Shown: positions 47,481-59,259 of the stretch, in pieces
Position numbering within the stretch: the first letter of the stretch is position 1
Layout of the letters: each line of letters opens with the position of its first letter
Source: Glossina fuscipes
Lineage: Eukaryota > Arthropoda > Insecta > Diptera > Glossinidae
DNA: 64,000 nt
Direction of reading: 5' to 3'
NCBI RefSeq assembly: GCF_014805625.2
Contig: NW_023998431.1
Span: forward strand, 240,687-304,686
Notes under the pieces: generated by a model
The model's database searches: none
What the model was told of the DNA's origin: nothing
Seen by the model: the letters and a program-made list of their open reading frames with translations, nothing else
Translations under genes and position numbers: made by a program

Positions 47481-48595
47481 TTGTCTTACAAATTAATATG
47501 CGTTTTGTAATATTTTCAATGTAAATACTCAAAGTAAAATTTTTTTTTTTAAATAACTAAGTTTGTGGGAATCAATAATAATCTTAAGAGTAATGGTAAC
47601 CCTGTTAAGATATAATTAGATTTTAGGAAAGTTGGTACGCTTGCAAAAATGTTGCCAATCCTGAATGTAACTAATAAGTTTTGTGCAGTGATAATTCTAC
47701 TTTCTTGCTACAAATGGCTGGTTATGTCTTTGTTGAGGAATCTTTTCATTATTATGAGCGTTCTTGCGTCAATATTTTGACAAACAACGATTTAAGGACA
47801 CCACAAGTTTATATATAAGAAAAAAGTCTTGAAAACTGCACTTATTATGAGCTACCTCTACCTGAGAATTCGGTGCTGCAAAGTAGTGTCGCCCTTCGTT
47901 ACGATAGGCTGTTTGCTCTACTAGCAATCTTTATACTCCTTTTTTAAGACCTCATGCATCCTTTTCACTTGTAACAAAAATTCGAAAAATTTAACTTTTT
48001 AAGTGAAAATAAGAATGGGGAGAATGCAAACATTTTCTGGAAACTTTGAATGGAACTGTCACATTTGAGATTGTTCAGTTATAAAAAAATTTAGAAGATA
48101 GCAATAAGTATATGTGTTAATTATTCAAAGTTTTTTCAATCATAGTTTTTTGTTATACATAGGCACGAACGTTCCCGTCTGTTGCATGTTTTATATTAAA
48201 ATGTCTAATGTTGAATCTGATATATTTCCTTGTTCTACTTGAATGTTCAGCGAGCCAACAGCTGATGATTCGCCACTTTGTACAAAAAAGTTTAGAGCGA
48301 CAGAGCCGTTTAATACAAGAAATTATTTTCTTGGGATAAATAAATATTAAGTACAGAAATCAGTTCTCTGTATTTTTCGATAAAATTCAAATTTATTTTG
48401 GGAAGATTAATTATCGGAATATTTTCTATCGCTATTTACGGTCTTTTGCCACTTATCGGATGTACTACTGTAGAAATTTGATAGTTTCGTGGCGAAATAG
48501 CCATCGAGCCATTTTCGCCTATCTTTAACTTTGCACAGCTGCTGACCTGTTAAATGGGACTGTAGCGATATGAGGAGGTGTAATCAAAAATATTC
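47481..48595. other. Intergenic, no feature recognised
   Basis: AT-rich, no coding or RNA feature supported. Confidence 0.4.
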
Positions 48596-48599
48596 CGGT

Positions 48600-49775
48600 C
48601 TGGAGAACAAGCCATAAACGGAAGAAGTTCCTAGTTCAGGTTGAAGATCACTTTTACTACATGCGAACGGACGTTTTTATGAAGTGTTCGTGCAACAAGT
48701 TGATTATCAAGATGAAGTAACGATAGAGAATGTGATAGGGAGATGGTCACGGTCTAATGATTGTGCCCCCAATCGTTATGCCTTTACTCACTGTGCACGT
48801 AATACAGCTGCGATCAAAGTAACATAGGCCGCAGTTGAGATTTGGATCCACGAGCACTAATTTGGTAGTCATATATACGACTATATGATGCTTTTCGAAT
48901 TCCTTTGCCTCTAAATAGCCTCTTTTTACTTGTCACCGAAGGAGGAGGCGTATATTCGCTCTGCTAAAACGTTTGCAACGCTCAAAAGGAAGCTTTAGAG
49001 ATTCTACAAACTATACACATTCTTGATCAGCGTTAAATTTCTATTCGATTCAAGTATATTCGTCTGTTCGTCTGTATAATGTCTGTTGTGAACATTATCC
49101 TGGCCGCAAAAATGAAGCTATTAACTTCACATTTGGCAGAAACATTGAGAGTTCATGCAGATTGGTATTGTAAATGGGCAAACTTGAGCGAGGGGCACGT
49201 CTAAAGTACTACGTAAAGTGAGAACAACTCTGTTTTTCAAAAGGAATAAAAAGTTGGTTTTTTACTCAATACTCATAAGCCACAGTAGATAAATTTAGAA
49301 AATTTTGACCGTCTACGCTATGGGCGATACTGTAGTATCTCTACAAAAATAAAAAAAATTGACTGGGCCGTTTCAATATTATAATGAATCAAAATGTAAT
49401 TATTTTTGAAACCAGAAACAAGCTTCAAAAACCACATAAAGTGAATAACTCTTCCTTTAGGATTTTCTTACAAAATTTATTTTGCATCGCATGCAAGAAT
49501 TTAATGAAGATGATCGTTACTTTTATAACGACCTAACAAACCTACGCAGACATCAACTCCTCGATTTTTTTCTCATCGATTACCTTTGCAAATAGATTTG
49601 CTACCGTCGAATTTTCCGGCAAAGCTTTTTTGGGCCTCTGGTGCGTTTCGGTCTAGTCTACATCGTTCATTATCTTCAACTCTGCATAGGAAATCTCGCA
49701 AACCGCACTGTGTTTCATAGCGTTTTGAACATTCATCCCAAGTTAACTTAACCATTTTCGTAGTTTCCACCGCAG
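48600..49775 (-). repeat. Right arm of the 1.1-kb inverted repeat pair
   Basis: Reverse complement of 11055-12095, plus an extra 129 bp (49455-49583). The minus-strand frame from MVKLTWDECSKRYETQCGLR (ATG near 49755) is open through LCRVEDNERCRLDRNAPEAQ and KSFAGKFDGSK, whereas the other arm has a stop. A longer frame starts at 49854 (93 aa). The plus-strand block at 48640-48720 carries the partner of the second frame (VEDHFYYMRTDVFMK). The arm also contains a repeat A core (49000-49400). No known transposase motif is visible; probably a transposable element with degraded coding capacity. Confidence 0.7.
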
Positions 49776-49869
49776 TTTTCCGCATTTTAAAAAAGAACAA
49801 TACACGGCGCTGTAAATAGTACTTGGTGACATCCAAGATACAAGTTGAAATCACATCCTACAAATACCA

Positions 49870-51484
49870 ATTTTAAATTCTTGTATACCCAAAAAGGAAG
49901 AACAAATGAATGCGTCAGTGTATTGTGTAACGAAAACAAATGTGCGATGCAGGAAACCTACTGATGCATATTAACGACTTACCAGTACTAAATGTGCAGA
50001 CGCTCCGTGTTCTCGGGCTCATGTTTTCCAACAATTATCGTTGGAAGGCACACTGTCTTCGGTTAAAAAACTCCCTTTTAACAAGGGTAAATTTCATACA
50101 GTACGTTGCTTGGAGAAGCCATGCGCATATTAACACTATTGCTTATCTTACTAAAATGCTTGTGTTAAGCAAGATTGACTATGCTTTGATAATTTATGGC
50201 AACATAAATTAAACCGGTCTATCACCATGCCGTCAGAGCAAGTTGTTATGCTTTTCGGACGACGCCCATAAATAATATAATTGAAACTGGTCTCCCAACT
50301 TTAGAAAATAGACTGTATGAGTTAAAAGCTAAAATAGTCCCCAAGCTTCTTAATTCAAACAAATCCATTCTCGGTGATGACGTAAGAAAGATTATTATTG
50401 CGAAGAAAATTCCAAAGTCACCATCTGCAATTGACCATTGTTTGTACGTCGCAAAGGAATTGAGCATTCCCTTAAAAATTTCCCACTCTTTTGATGTTAA
50501 ACCTCTCTGGATTTTGAAAGACTGCTCTTTTGACATCTCACTGTCTATGCACAAGAAAGAAGATACTCCAAATTACGTCTTCAGGAATCTAATAGCTGAA
50601 AAAACCTAAGTATTGGAGAGTACTGGTTGGAATGTTTTTTACACAGACGGCTCAAAATCTTCTGGTCTGCCTCCTGCTTGTGCAGTGGTAGACGCTACAG
50701 GACGGGTTCTTGTCAACCACATATTTCACGAAAGTACTTCAACTTTCACAACCGAGCTATCCTTCACGCTGCGAACTTTGCTCATAAAAACAAACTCAAA
50801 ACCGTCATTGTTACCGACAGTTTGTCTGTATTACAAGCAATTCGGAACCCTTCGACTTCGAGATGGAGCACCATCTACAAATTAAGGAATTACTACACCC
50901 GACGGAAAAATTAAAATGTCATGGGTACCAAGTCACATCGGTTTACTGGGAAATGAGCAGGCTGATTGAACGGCATTATGGATGATGTCATGGAAAAGTT
51001 GGATCTTCAAAGATACATTGGAAGAAAAGTTAAAGAGAAAATTGCAGAAGGAAATTTACAATACCATCCCTTAACCTTCAATTAACACCACTCTTTATAT
51101 CCAACAAATGTTTAGAAAACCAAGATTCAAACATTTTCGAGAATTCGCCTTGGTCATACAATTGCAACTCACCAATGGATCCTGAAGAAGTCTTCTTCCC
51201 CAATTTGCTGTTGTAGACAAACTCTACGACTGCCTCAACTTTGCCTTGGCTAGAAGTATTGCATTTGGAACGATCACCCCTTTGAACATTCTACGATCAG
51301 CTTCAGAACAGAATATCAATTCAATATATTACTTTATTAATACTACTAAGCTTATTATCTAATGTACATTTATTTAAATTAGAGCCGATAACCTGTGTTG
51401 CTAGTGCTCAATGTATTCTTTTTAGTCTGAGAATTTATTTCATTAGTCTAAAATTAAAATAATAATAATAATAATAATAAATAT
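49870..51484 (+). mobile_element. 5'-truncated I-like LINE relic with RT, RNase H and (TAA)n tail
   Basis: The end of a reverse transcriptase appears at 49940-50212 (TLRVLGLMFSNNYRWKAH, and KMLVLSKIDYALIIYG; compare 'LGLxFDSxLxWxxHI' and 'SKLDYGxxxYG'). RNase H follows at 50613-50990, split between frames: FYTDGSK, the FTTEL glutamate, VTDSLSVLQAI and WVPSHIGLLGNEQAD, so all four acidic residues are still recognisable. Then comes a decayed 'RLGHT..TH' and Cys motif near 51140-51215. A TAA/ATA tail (about 51460-51484) ends the element. RNase H plus a TAA tail is characteristic of the I clade. Frameshifts and stops (for example TGA right after GNEQAD) make it inactive. Confidence 0.8.
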
Positions 51485-54400
51485 ACACAAATAAAAATTA
51501 TTGATTGATAAACTCAATAACAAAGAAACTATTGCTTTTTTGTAGTAGAAACTTTTAAATTTTTTAAACGATTTTTCATTACTGCCCAAGTAATTAGTAA
51601 TTAAGTGAGCTCATAATGTAAAAATTTCTCTTTATTTTCATGATTTGTGTTCTCTTACTTTTCTAATTGCAAATGGGATTTTTATAATCTATACTATATT
51701 GTGGAATGATATATTAAATTTTTTTGAATATACACCTAAATGACACATAAAATGACTAGAGGTATATTTATTTTTTCGGCTTCAAATTAATTTCTGGGCC
51801 GCGTTAAGCATATCTGCCCATATATTGATGTGTTCATTCCACATATTCATAAGATTTGGTACGCTATTGAAAATGATTTGGATTTTTATGCTAATTTCCT
51901 TATTTTGGAATACGGAATATATGAGAAAAATTTTCCATTTTTAATATTTCTACACAAAAGTCGTTGAAAGGTAGTATTTTGGTATTTAAGTCAATGTAGA
52001 AAATTTAGACAGGATCTAACTGCTTTTTGATTTCTTTGGCATATAAAATTTATTGCAAATCTTTCTTTTTTGCCATATTTCTATGGCAACAAAATCAAAT
52101 TTCTGTTTGAACCGCAAAGGTCCAAAATATTTGCATTCTTTTCCCCTATATAAGAGTTCTTATGAAAAGTAAACTTTTTAAGTTTTTAAGAAAAGAGCCA
52201 GTTAAATTTAGGCTAAATCGGTTCAGGTTTTAAACCCTCTTCCATAGAAGAGTTTTCATGGAAGGTAAGTCTCAGCATAACTCAGCATAATATAGTTTTT
52301 GGTTTTTTCTTTTGGTGAAAATATACGAAGAAATGTTTTAGACAAGATGAATGATTAGCCAAACGTACCTATGTAGGTTTCGTATCACTTCCGGTGCAAG
52401 GATTCGTATAGAAATGTAAAATTTCTGATATTTTACGACAAACATAAGCGAAAAAGTGTATTAGGTTAAGTAATGTAGTGTGTTTAAAAGTCGTTTTAAC
52501 TTACGTTACATCTACAAATGAAAACTTTTTATAATGCTAGTTGGGATTTTTTTTCTCATTGACAAGCTAATGAATTGATCTCTGAATGATATTTTTATGT
52601 TTTCAATTCTGTTTTCATACTCAACCCCGAAGGACGGGGATATATGAATTTTGCAATTTCAGCAGCACCAGAATATATGTATATATATATAGTACCAAAT
52701 TCTGAAATGTCCTAGGAATGTTCGTCTAAAAGTCTGTTTAATGCTTGTAGTAAACATTTGACATTTTTCCTAAAAGTGAAAGCATACGCTTCAAATTTGT
52801 CCAAAAATATGGAAAATGCATGAATGTAGGGTCAAGTCAGTCAAAGAATATGCCAGCGATACAATATAAACTGCCAGCATCTGCAGCATTATAAATGATA
52901 ACAGAGAAAAGTTTGAATGCATATCCTATGCGTGTTGTGTAGCTGTACAGAAGTGGAAAAATCAGCCACGCCCACTCAATATAATAGAGTACTAAAATTT
53001 AATTTTTTCGATTTTTTTTAAGTATAGAAGTTTCGGCTACAGCCAAACATAATTTTCTTATTTATTATATGTAAAATTAATCTTGACATAGAAAATTTTA
53101 AATGCCGGTTGTTCTTGACATTACCACTTTAGTTGACCTTGTGATATGTGTGGAATTGTAAGCGCAACGCAAGTTTCATACTCGCTTATGCTTATATAGA
53201 TAAATAAAGTTTAAAAGATAAACAAAACAATTTTTTCAAATTAAATAAAAGCAAAGTCATATAAATTAAAAGAAAGAATTAATAAATTCGCTGAGGCGTG
53301 TATAGTTTACGTTTGTTCAACCTCTAAGTTTTTGTAATTGGAGCTTGAAGAGTTGTTTTGTTTTGTGGTTTGTTTCGTATATATTCCAGACAGGATGGAG
53401 CCCGGACAATTTTTTTTTCAATTTCATTGGACCCTCAGAACGGTTGCATATTGATTAGTGGACGGTTTTAATTTTCACCTTTGAAAGGAAAATAATTCGT
53501 AATATAAGCCGTGCTTGTAACTTTTGACAATGCATTCAATATCAATGCTGCTTCTTGATGGCATTTTCCAGTTAAAATGACAATAACTGGTAAGCGCACT
53601 TTTATTATAGCACCAGTTATAACGTTGACATTATCGCGGTTATCGTAAGTGTGCGATAATCCATATTTTTAAAAATATTTAGCCCCACAGTGTACATAAA
53701 TTTCATTGTCTGCTTCATCAAACAATTCTTCTTCTTCTTTGATCGTTGGCGTTATTTATGAAATGTAGTAGTGGAGACAGGTAATACTCGGTTACATGTG
53801 AAAATTGTCTAGCAGGTCAATTGTTCGTTTTCCGAAAGTTGCTTTCAAAATAAATTACTTTGTATAATTTTATGCGAAATGTTTTAATTATAGATACTGC
53901 TTTAAAATGTAGATATTTCGAATTAGTGTACAGCTGTATATTGAATACATCATTAAATAAATCAAAAATATGACTTCACTGTTCCTAATGTATAAATTTT
54001 AGAACAAACTCAAAATCATGTGGACATCGCATAATTGCTATCGACGCTATCAAGCGACGTTTATTCGCGTGTGCATCGAACGTTAATGGTGGCCACGAGT
54101 TTGCAAAGTAATACTTGGACGGCAAGTGGAGGCCTAGAAAATATAATATAACAATATAAGTGTTCGGTGCCTAAGACCTTTTTGCCGCTCTAATGAAGCA
54201 AAGTGAAAATATTCAAACAGCTCTTGGCACTCGTTTTTTTTTTTTTTTGAAGAAATGTTTCCGCTCTTATCTTAAGTTCGCTTTTAAGCAGTAAATTTTT
54301 ACTAAGGACAGAGTTTTAGAATCGTTTGTTAAAATAAATCGATGGTCAGAGTTGGCGGGCACTTTCTGCTAAGAAATATCTTTCATTCATATCCTTGCTC

Positions 54401-55145
54401 TCTCTTCTGCGAAATATCCAACAACCGTCTTGATCAGTGAAATATTGATTAATAAAAGAAGTGAGTTCAATGCAGTCAATAAAGCCGAATATTACGACGT
54501 CAAAGAAAGGCATTCGAATTTTGTTGCGCCAAAAAATGTGTGATTGCGGTAGGAACGTTGTGTCGTAGCAATGTCACTTAATGACTATGAAGTATTTGTC
54601 GATGATAATGTTAATTTTGGACGTTTGATTTGAAAGTGTTATCATCCACAAATTTGCCATAGAATAATAACTTGCACTCTCTTCATGAGCCACTGTTCGC
54701 TTTCTATTCGCTCGATTATTGTGCAAAAAGGCAGATTTGTTTTCTAGATCCAACATCCCTTGTGGTGAGAGTATACTAAGAGTATCCAAAAAGAACTTGA
54801 CATAGTTCCGCTTTTTTTTTGTCAACCAATACGGAGTCATTTTCTGAATGAACGTAAGCTTTACTGGTCGTCTCTTACTCTATATTTGCATTCAACGTAC
54901 ATGGCGAAATTTCCGAGATATTCTGGTAAAATGTTGAAAATTAATTAGGTCGGATCGTTTGTCCGATCGCTACTTCTATAAATCTCCCTTTTTACAAAAT
55001 TGTTTACACGAAGAAGCTTTTCGAAGCTTTTTAATATTTCAAAGTGAATATATTAAATGAATACGAAAAATTTTACTGGGATGGGACCGTTTCGCGGATT
55101 ACAAAAATAAATTTATAAATAAGTAACTAAAAAAATATATTTCTA
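51485..55145. other. Repeat-rich intergenic DNA, no genes recognised
   Basis: Contains weak repeat fragments at 52620-53060 ('CCCCGAAGGACGGGGATAT', 'AAGTTTCGGCTACAGCCAAA'). An 88-codon minus-strand frame at 54574-54840 could not be matched to a family. No splice model was found. Confidence 0.4.
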
Positions 55146-55149
55146 AAAA

Positions 55150-55640
55150 AGTGAAAACATTACAATCGGGATAGACTATTAAATACCCTTCACCACATTA
55201 CTTCACAGAATTTTTAAATTTGCCATTGAACGCTGAAATTATATCCTGTTTACATCTAGGCCTGTCTGTAAATCTATTTTAGTGTTCAAGCTAAAAGTTG
55301 AAATTTATGAAATATTTTAATGAAATTTGATATACTGAGGTGCTATGGCCCACGGTCCAACGCCATTTTAAGTGGTCCGAATCGGTCCACTTTGTCGACG
55401 ACTCCCTATATATATAACGCCCTATTCCGAAAAGTCGTTATATATATATATACGTTATATAAAATTGTAATTCTCAAAATTTCTCGGCAAAAATGACTAA
55501 GTAGTAGTATTTCGGCATTCTAAATTGTTGTGAAAACGTTGGACCGACTGAGGTAATTTTTTGAATCTCGTCTCATGGTTACAAATAAGAAAGTTATATT
55601 CGGCGGGGGCCGAATCTCGCATACCCACCTTTATACTTTT
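55150..55640 (+). repeat. Dispersed repeat C copy with palindromic terminus
   Basis: It starts with 'GATAGACTATTAAATACCC', carries 'TTAATGAAATTTGATATACT', 'GGTCCGAATCGGTCCACTTT' and 'GAAAACGTTGGACCGACTG', and ends near TTCGGCGGGGGCCGAA (about 55598-55613), an imperfect palindrome. Non-coding. Confidence 0.55.
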
Positions 55641-55859
55641 TCGATTCTACTCTCCAAGTTAATACCGCTGGTATTATTGAGAAAAACGTATTTGCGATGT
55701 CTACCATATTCGCTGGAGAATTAACTCATTTTTAGACGGTTAATATATCTTCATTTGAGGAGCGTAGAAAATAGTTTTAAACATTGTGTCTTGTTTGCCT
55801 TATGATAAACAAGCATAAAACCTCAAAAAAGTGAGAAAAAAGATAATTTAATCATTTGA

Positions 55860-56290
55860 AACTTTGTGTGGGCATGACCGATTTTTTCCATTTTTCCACC
55901 TAAACAGTAGACTGTTTCGTAAAGTAAATGTGAAAACTTTCAATCTTCTAACTTTTATGATTTCTGTGTTTGGTTTAAGAAAACGGAGGTTGCGTTCAGA
56001 TTTACGCTCCACTGCGAGCTTCTGCTTTGATCAATTTGGCCCATTTCCGATACCAACCTGCGCACAAAAACTTCCAATGTTTCTTTCAAATTTGAAATGG
56101 ATATCATTATTTTTGCGACGAGGACAGTGCCAACAGCAAATACTACGCAGATATACAGACGCACAGACGGACAAACATAGCTAAATCAATTCAAAATTTC
56201 ACGCCGATCAACAATATATATACTTTACAGGGTCTATATACTTATATATATATATATATATACTTACGTACTCTATAGGGTGTTACATAC
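55860..56290 (+). repeat. Dispersed repeat A copy
   Basis: 'TTTGATCAATTTGGCCCATT', 'GATACCAACCTGCGCACAAA', 'ACAGACGCACAGACGGACAA' and 'GATCAACAATATATATACTT' place this as repeat A in the same orientation as 57.86 kb. The 106-codon frame here is not conserved in the other copies. Confidence 0.55.
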
Positions 56291-56304
56291 CTTCGAAAAT
56301 AACA

Positions 56305-56880
56305 AGTGAGAACATTATAGGCGGGAATTAAATGCCCCACAACACATTGTTTAACACAATTCTTCTTTTTATTATAGAACACAAAAATTATATCTTGTTT
56401 CTATGTAAAGGCATATTTTTCATGTGCGTATTTATACGCACGAAGAATATTATAGGTGGCGCTGAAGGCAACCTAATATAGCACATGTTTAATTCTTACA
56501 TAGGGCAGCATCCAAAAATAGGCGTAGATGACCCAAATTTTGTAGAATTCATGTTTGTATGAAATTACTATAGTATTATGGGTCAAATTCTATAATCACG
56601 CATTAAAACTTAGACTTTTCTGCTCTTCAAAGGATAAATTTTCGTGAAAATCCTTAGTAGGATAGAATCCAAAAAACAGCCCGAGATGGTCCAAATTTGG
56701 TACAGTTAATTTTTTTACATGTACAGACATCAGATGGACAAACAGGCTTAGATCAATTCAGAAAACGATTCTGAGTCTGGTGTAATAAAAGGTGAGTCTA
56801 TCCTAAGTTTTCGATGTGTCACATACGTCTGCATAAATTTTATATACTCTGTACCTCAAATGGTGTAGGGTATAAAAATG
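56305..56880 (+). repeat. Dispersed repeat C-like copy
   Basis: It begins 'GAACATTATAGGCGGGAATT', contains 'TTTTCTGCTCTTCAAAGGAT' and 'AGATGGACAAACAGGCTTAG', and ends 'GGTGTAGGGTATAAAAATG'. Related blocks occur at 9.55-9.65 and 55.15 kb. Confidence 0.55.
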
Positions 56881-56911
56881 AATGTTTTAAATATGTTGAT
56901 GTGATTGTCAT

Positions 56912-57286
56912 TTGAAATTTGTGCGAATATCATTCGAGATACAAAATTTCTCGAAATCTGATGATTATAAGTTATCGCAAAAAAAATTTTACAATATAGT
57001 GAAAAGTCGAATTATCGACGAGAAGACATTTACCTTGGAAAATATTGGAAATAAGGAAGATCAGTGTTCGTCATCTAGATCTAATCAAGATAATTGCCGC
57101 GTACAGAGGCACCAAGTTACGTCTTTGTGCAGAAAGAGCACTGAGTATGTGCTGGACAATTCGTTCTTGAAAGTGCAAAATGAAGATTTCAAAGCAAAAC
57201 CGCTTGGCAACTTGCAAACACCTGATGATGGTGTGGAATTCTTGACTCCCAACTTTTCTAGTAGCGCATGCGAAGTCCATACTTGA
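56912..57286 (+). other. Open frame of 124 codons between two repeats, unrecognised
   Basis: An open frame lies exactly between a repeat C end and a repeat B start. The first half is basic and polar, the second half Ser/Asn-rich (EFLTPNFSSSACEVHT end). No domain. It may be the remains of a transposon ORF or unrelated unique DNA. Confidence 0.2.
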
Positions 57287-57394
57287 GAGTTAAAAAAAAA
57301 AATAATAGCGAAGAAAATCGAAAAAGCGGTATCCGAACTGAAGGGATAATTTTCATTGTAAGATCGAGTAATTCGAAAAACGTTCAGACAAACA

Positions 57395-57800
57395 AAGTAA
57401 GTAAGAAAATTATATTCGGTCATGGCCGAATTTTTTACATCCATCACCGTGATCCTAAGAAAGACAAAAAAATTAAAGAACTAAATTTTCATGCTCTATA
57501 ATTTGAAGTGGGCGTGGCCGACTTTTTTTATTTTCAAAATAAGGGCCATTCTCGCGTACGCATGTGGGCATTGTAGGCGAGTAGTTGAAAAAGTTTAGGT
57601 AACTTGCAAATTCTTTTGCAAATTTGTGGGCGATATCTTCATTTTGGCTAAGGAGGAAATGTTTACCACAAATGCTACAATGTTACGCAAACAGACAAGT
57701 GGAGATGTTTAGGTGCATTACAATTTTGAAACCGGCCAAGAATTTATATACGTTGTGGGGTTTTCAAGTTTGTTTTTGTACCGTATAAACGTTTTGACAA
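57395..57800 (+). repeat. Dispersed repeat B copy, opposite orientation to 5.1-5.5 kb
   Basis: It starts with the near-perfect palindrome TTCGGTCATGGCCGAA (about 57416-57431) after 'AAGTAAGTAAGAAAATTATA', then 'ACATCCATCACCGTGATCC', 'AAATTTGTGGGCGATATC', 'GAGATGTTTAGGTGCATTAC' and 'GCCAAGAATTTATATACG'. Non-coding. Confidence 0.55.
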
Positions 57801-57859
57801 AAAAATTATACTTTGAGGCACTAGAATATTGGATAGTCGGGATCAACTTTTTTCATAAT

Positions 57860-58260
57860 TTTTGTACAGGTGCTACAGCATCGTCCATAGAATATGCGTT
57901 CAAATTTTCGTATATATATGTCTGCCATAGTTTAGGAGTAACCATTAACTTTTTATTACTTTTGAAAAACAGGGGTGTTTTCAGTTTACGTGGTCCTGTG
58001 GTGCTGTTCTTCGACCGATTTGAGAACTTTCAATGTTTCTGCCACATTTGAAGTCGATAGCTTAATTTTTGCGTCCAGGAGAATGTTTAAAACAGACACT
58101 ACACAGACGGACAGACAGACATATTTAAATCGATTTAGAGTTTGATGCTGATGAAGAATATGTCTACTTTGTGGGGTCTCTAATGCTTCTCTCTGGGCGT
58201 TGCAAACGTTTTGACAAAATGAATATACCTCTCGGCCTTCGGTGATGGGTATGACAAGTG
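57860..58260 (+). repeat. Dispersed repeat A, best-preserved copy
   Basis: It contains 'GCTACAGCATCGTCCATAG', 'CTGCCATAGTTTAGGAGTAA', 'GAAAAACAGGGGTGTTTTCA', 'ACGTGGTCCTGTGGTGCTGT', 'GAAGTCGATAGCTTAATTTT' and 'ACAGACGGACAGACAGACAT', and ends 'GGCCTTCGGTGATGGGTATG'. Useful as the reference copy for the family. Confidence 0.65.
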
Positions 58261-59228
58261 TTTGTAACTAGCGCAATAGTAAGAATCAGAAGGGAAGGCT
58301 ATGGAGAATAACAAAAACAAAAAAAACGGCGAAAACTTGGCCAAAGTGATTTCAGTGCGTTCGGAAAAATTGCGTGATCTAATATCGAAATTTTGTTACA
58401 ATAAAGACATTTAGCTAAAGGGTGAAAAAGGAAAGCTATACCAAAGGATTAACATTGCCTACTACTTTGGCTTTTATCTTACAATTAAGCAATTATGACA
58501 TCCAAAATATGCCAAAAGTTGTTACTCGAAGTCTTTGGTAAAAAAGATAAATAGCATGCACATAAGTTAAAACGTTATAGTTACGCGAACTCGGCCTTAC
58601 GCACGTTCGCCTAATGAAATATCGAAAATTACACCTCCTTGCTATATTAGCGCTTACTTATCATTAGAATCTTTATGTAAAAATTAGGGCACAGACAGTC
58701 TATTTATCACTATTTATCACACACTTCCATCATAAGACTTAACCTTCGTGACTATATACCGGCTTTTGTTTTTTCCGCATTTGCAGGCTACTTTTTTCTT
58801 CGAGATATATAGAAATTGGAAACTTTTTTTTATCATAATCTCGTTATTATGTACTTGCCAACATCCTTCGGTGGGAGGCTTGCATAATTACATACATATG
58901 GAAACCGCGATGGATGCTTGTATGTCCAGTCCCCAGTTTGAACGCGGCTGCTAACTAATATATGAGTCCTGACTGTTGGGTACGGTACTTCGGGGGGCTT
59001 CGTGGTGGTTGTGGTTTCTATAATTCGAAAAGCGAATAATTAGAGGTAATGACAGGCCCTAGCATTTACCAGAGTGGGTGTATTGAGCCATACACAATAA
59101 ACATATCTGGATTCTCCAGTGTACTTTAGGCCCCTAGCTTATAGGGATTATCTAACTCTCTGGAGGGCGCCGGTTACGCTAAATTAACCCGTATGCCATC
59201 GGGCAACGTGGCGTTAAACTGACAAGGC

Positions 59229-59259
<31 letters not shown>

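Noticed and set aside
54574..54840. 88-codon minus-strand frame with FLHNNRAN, possibly a transposase 'LLHDNARPH' motif
   Set aside because: The resemblance is limited to a few residues, the catalytic Asp is absent and no neighbouring transposase motif is found.
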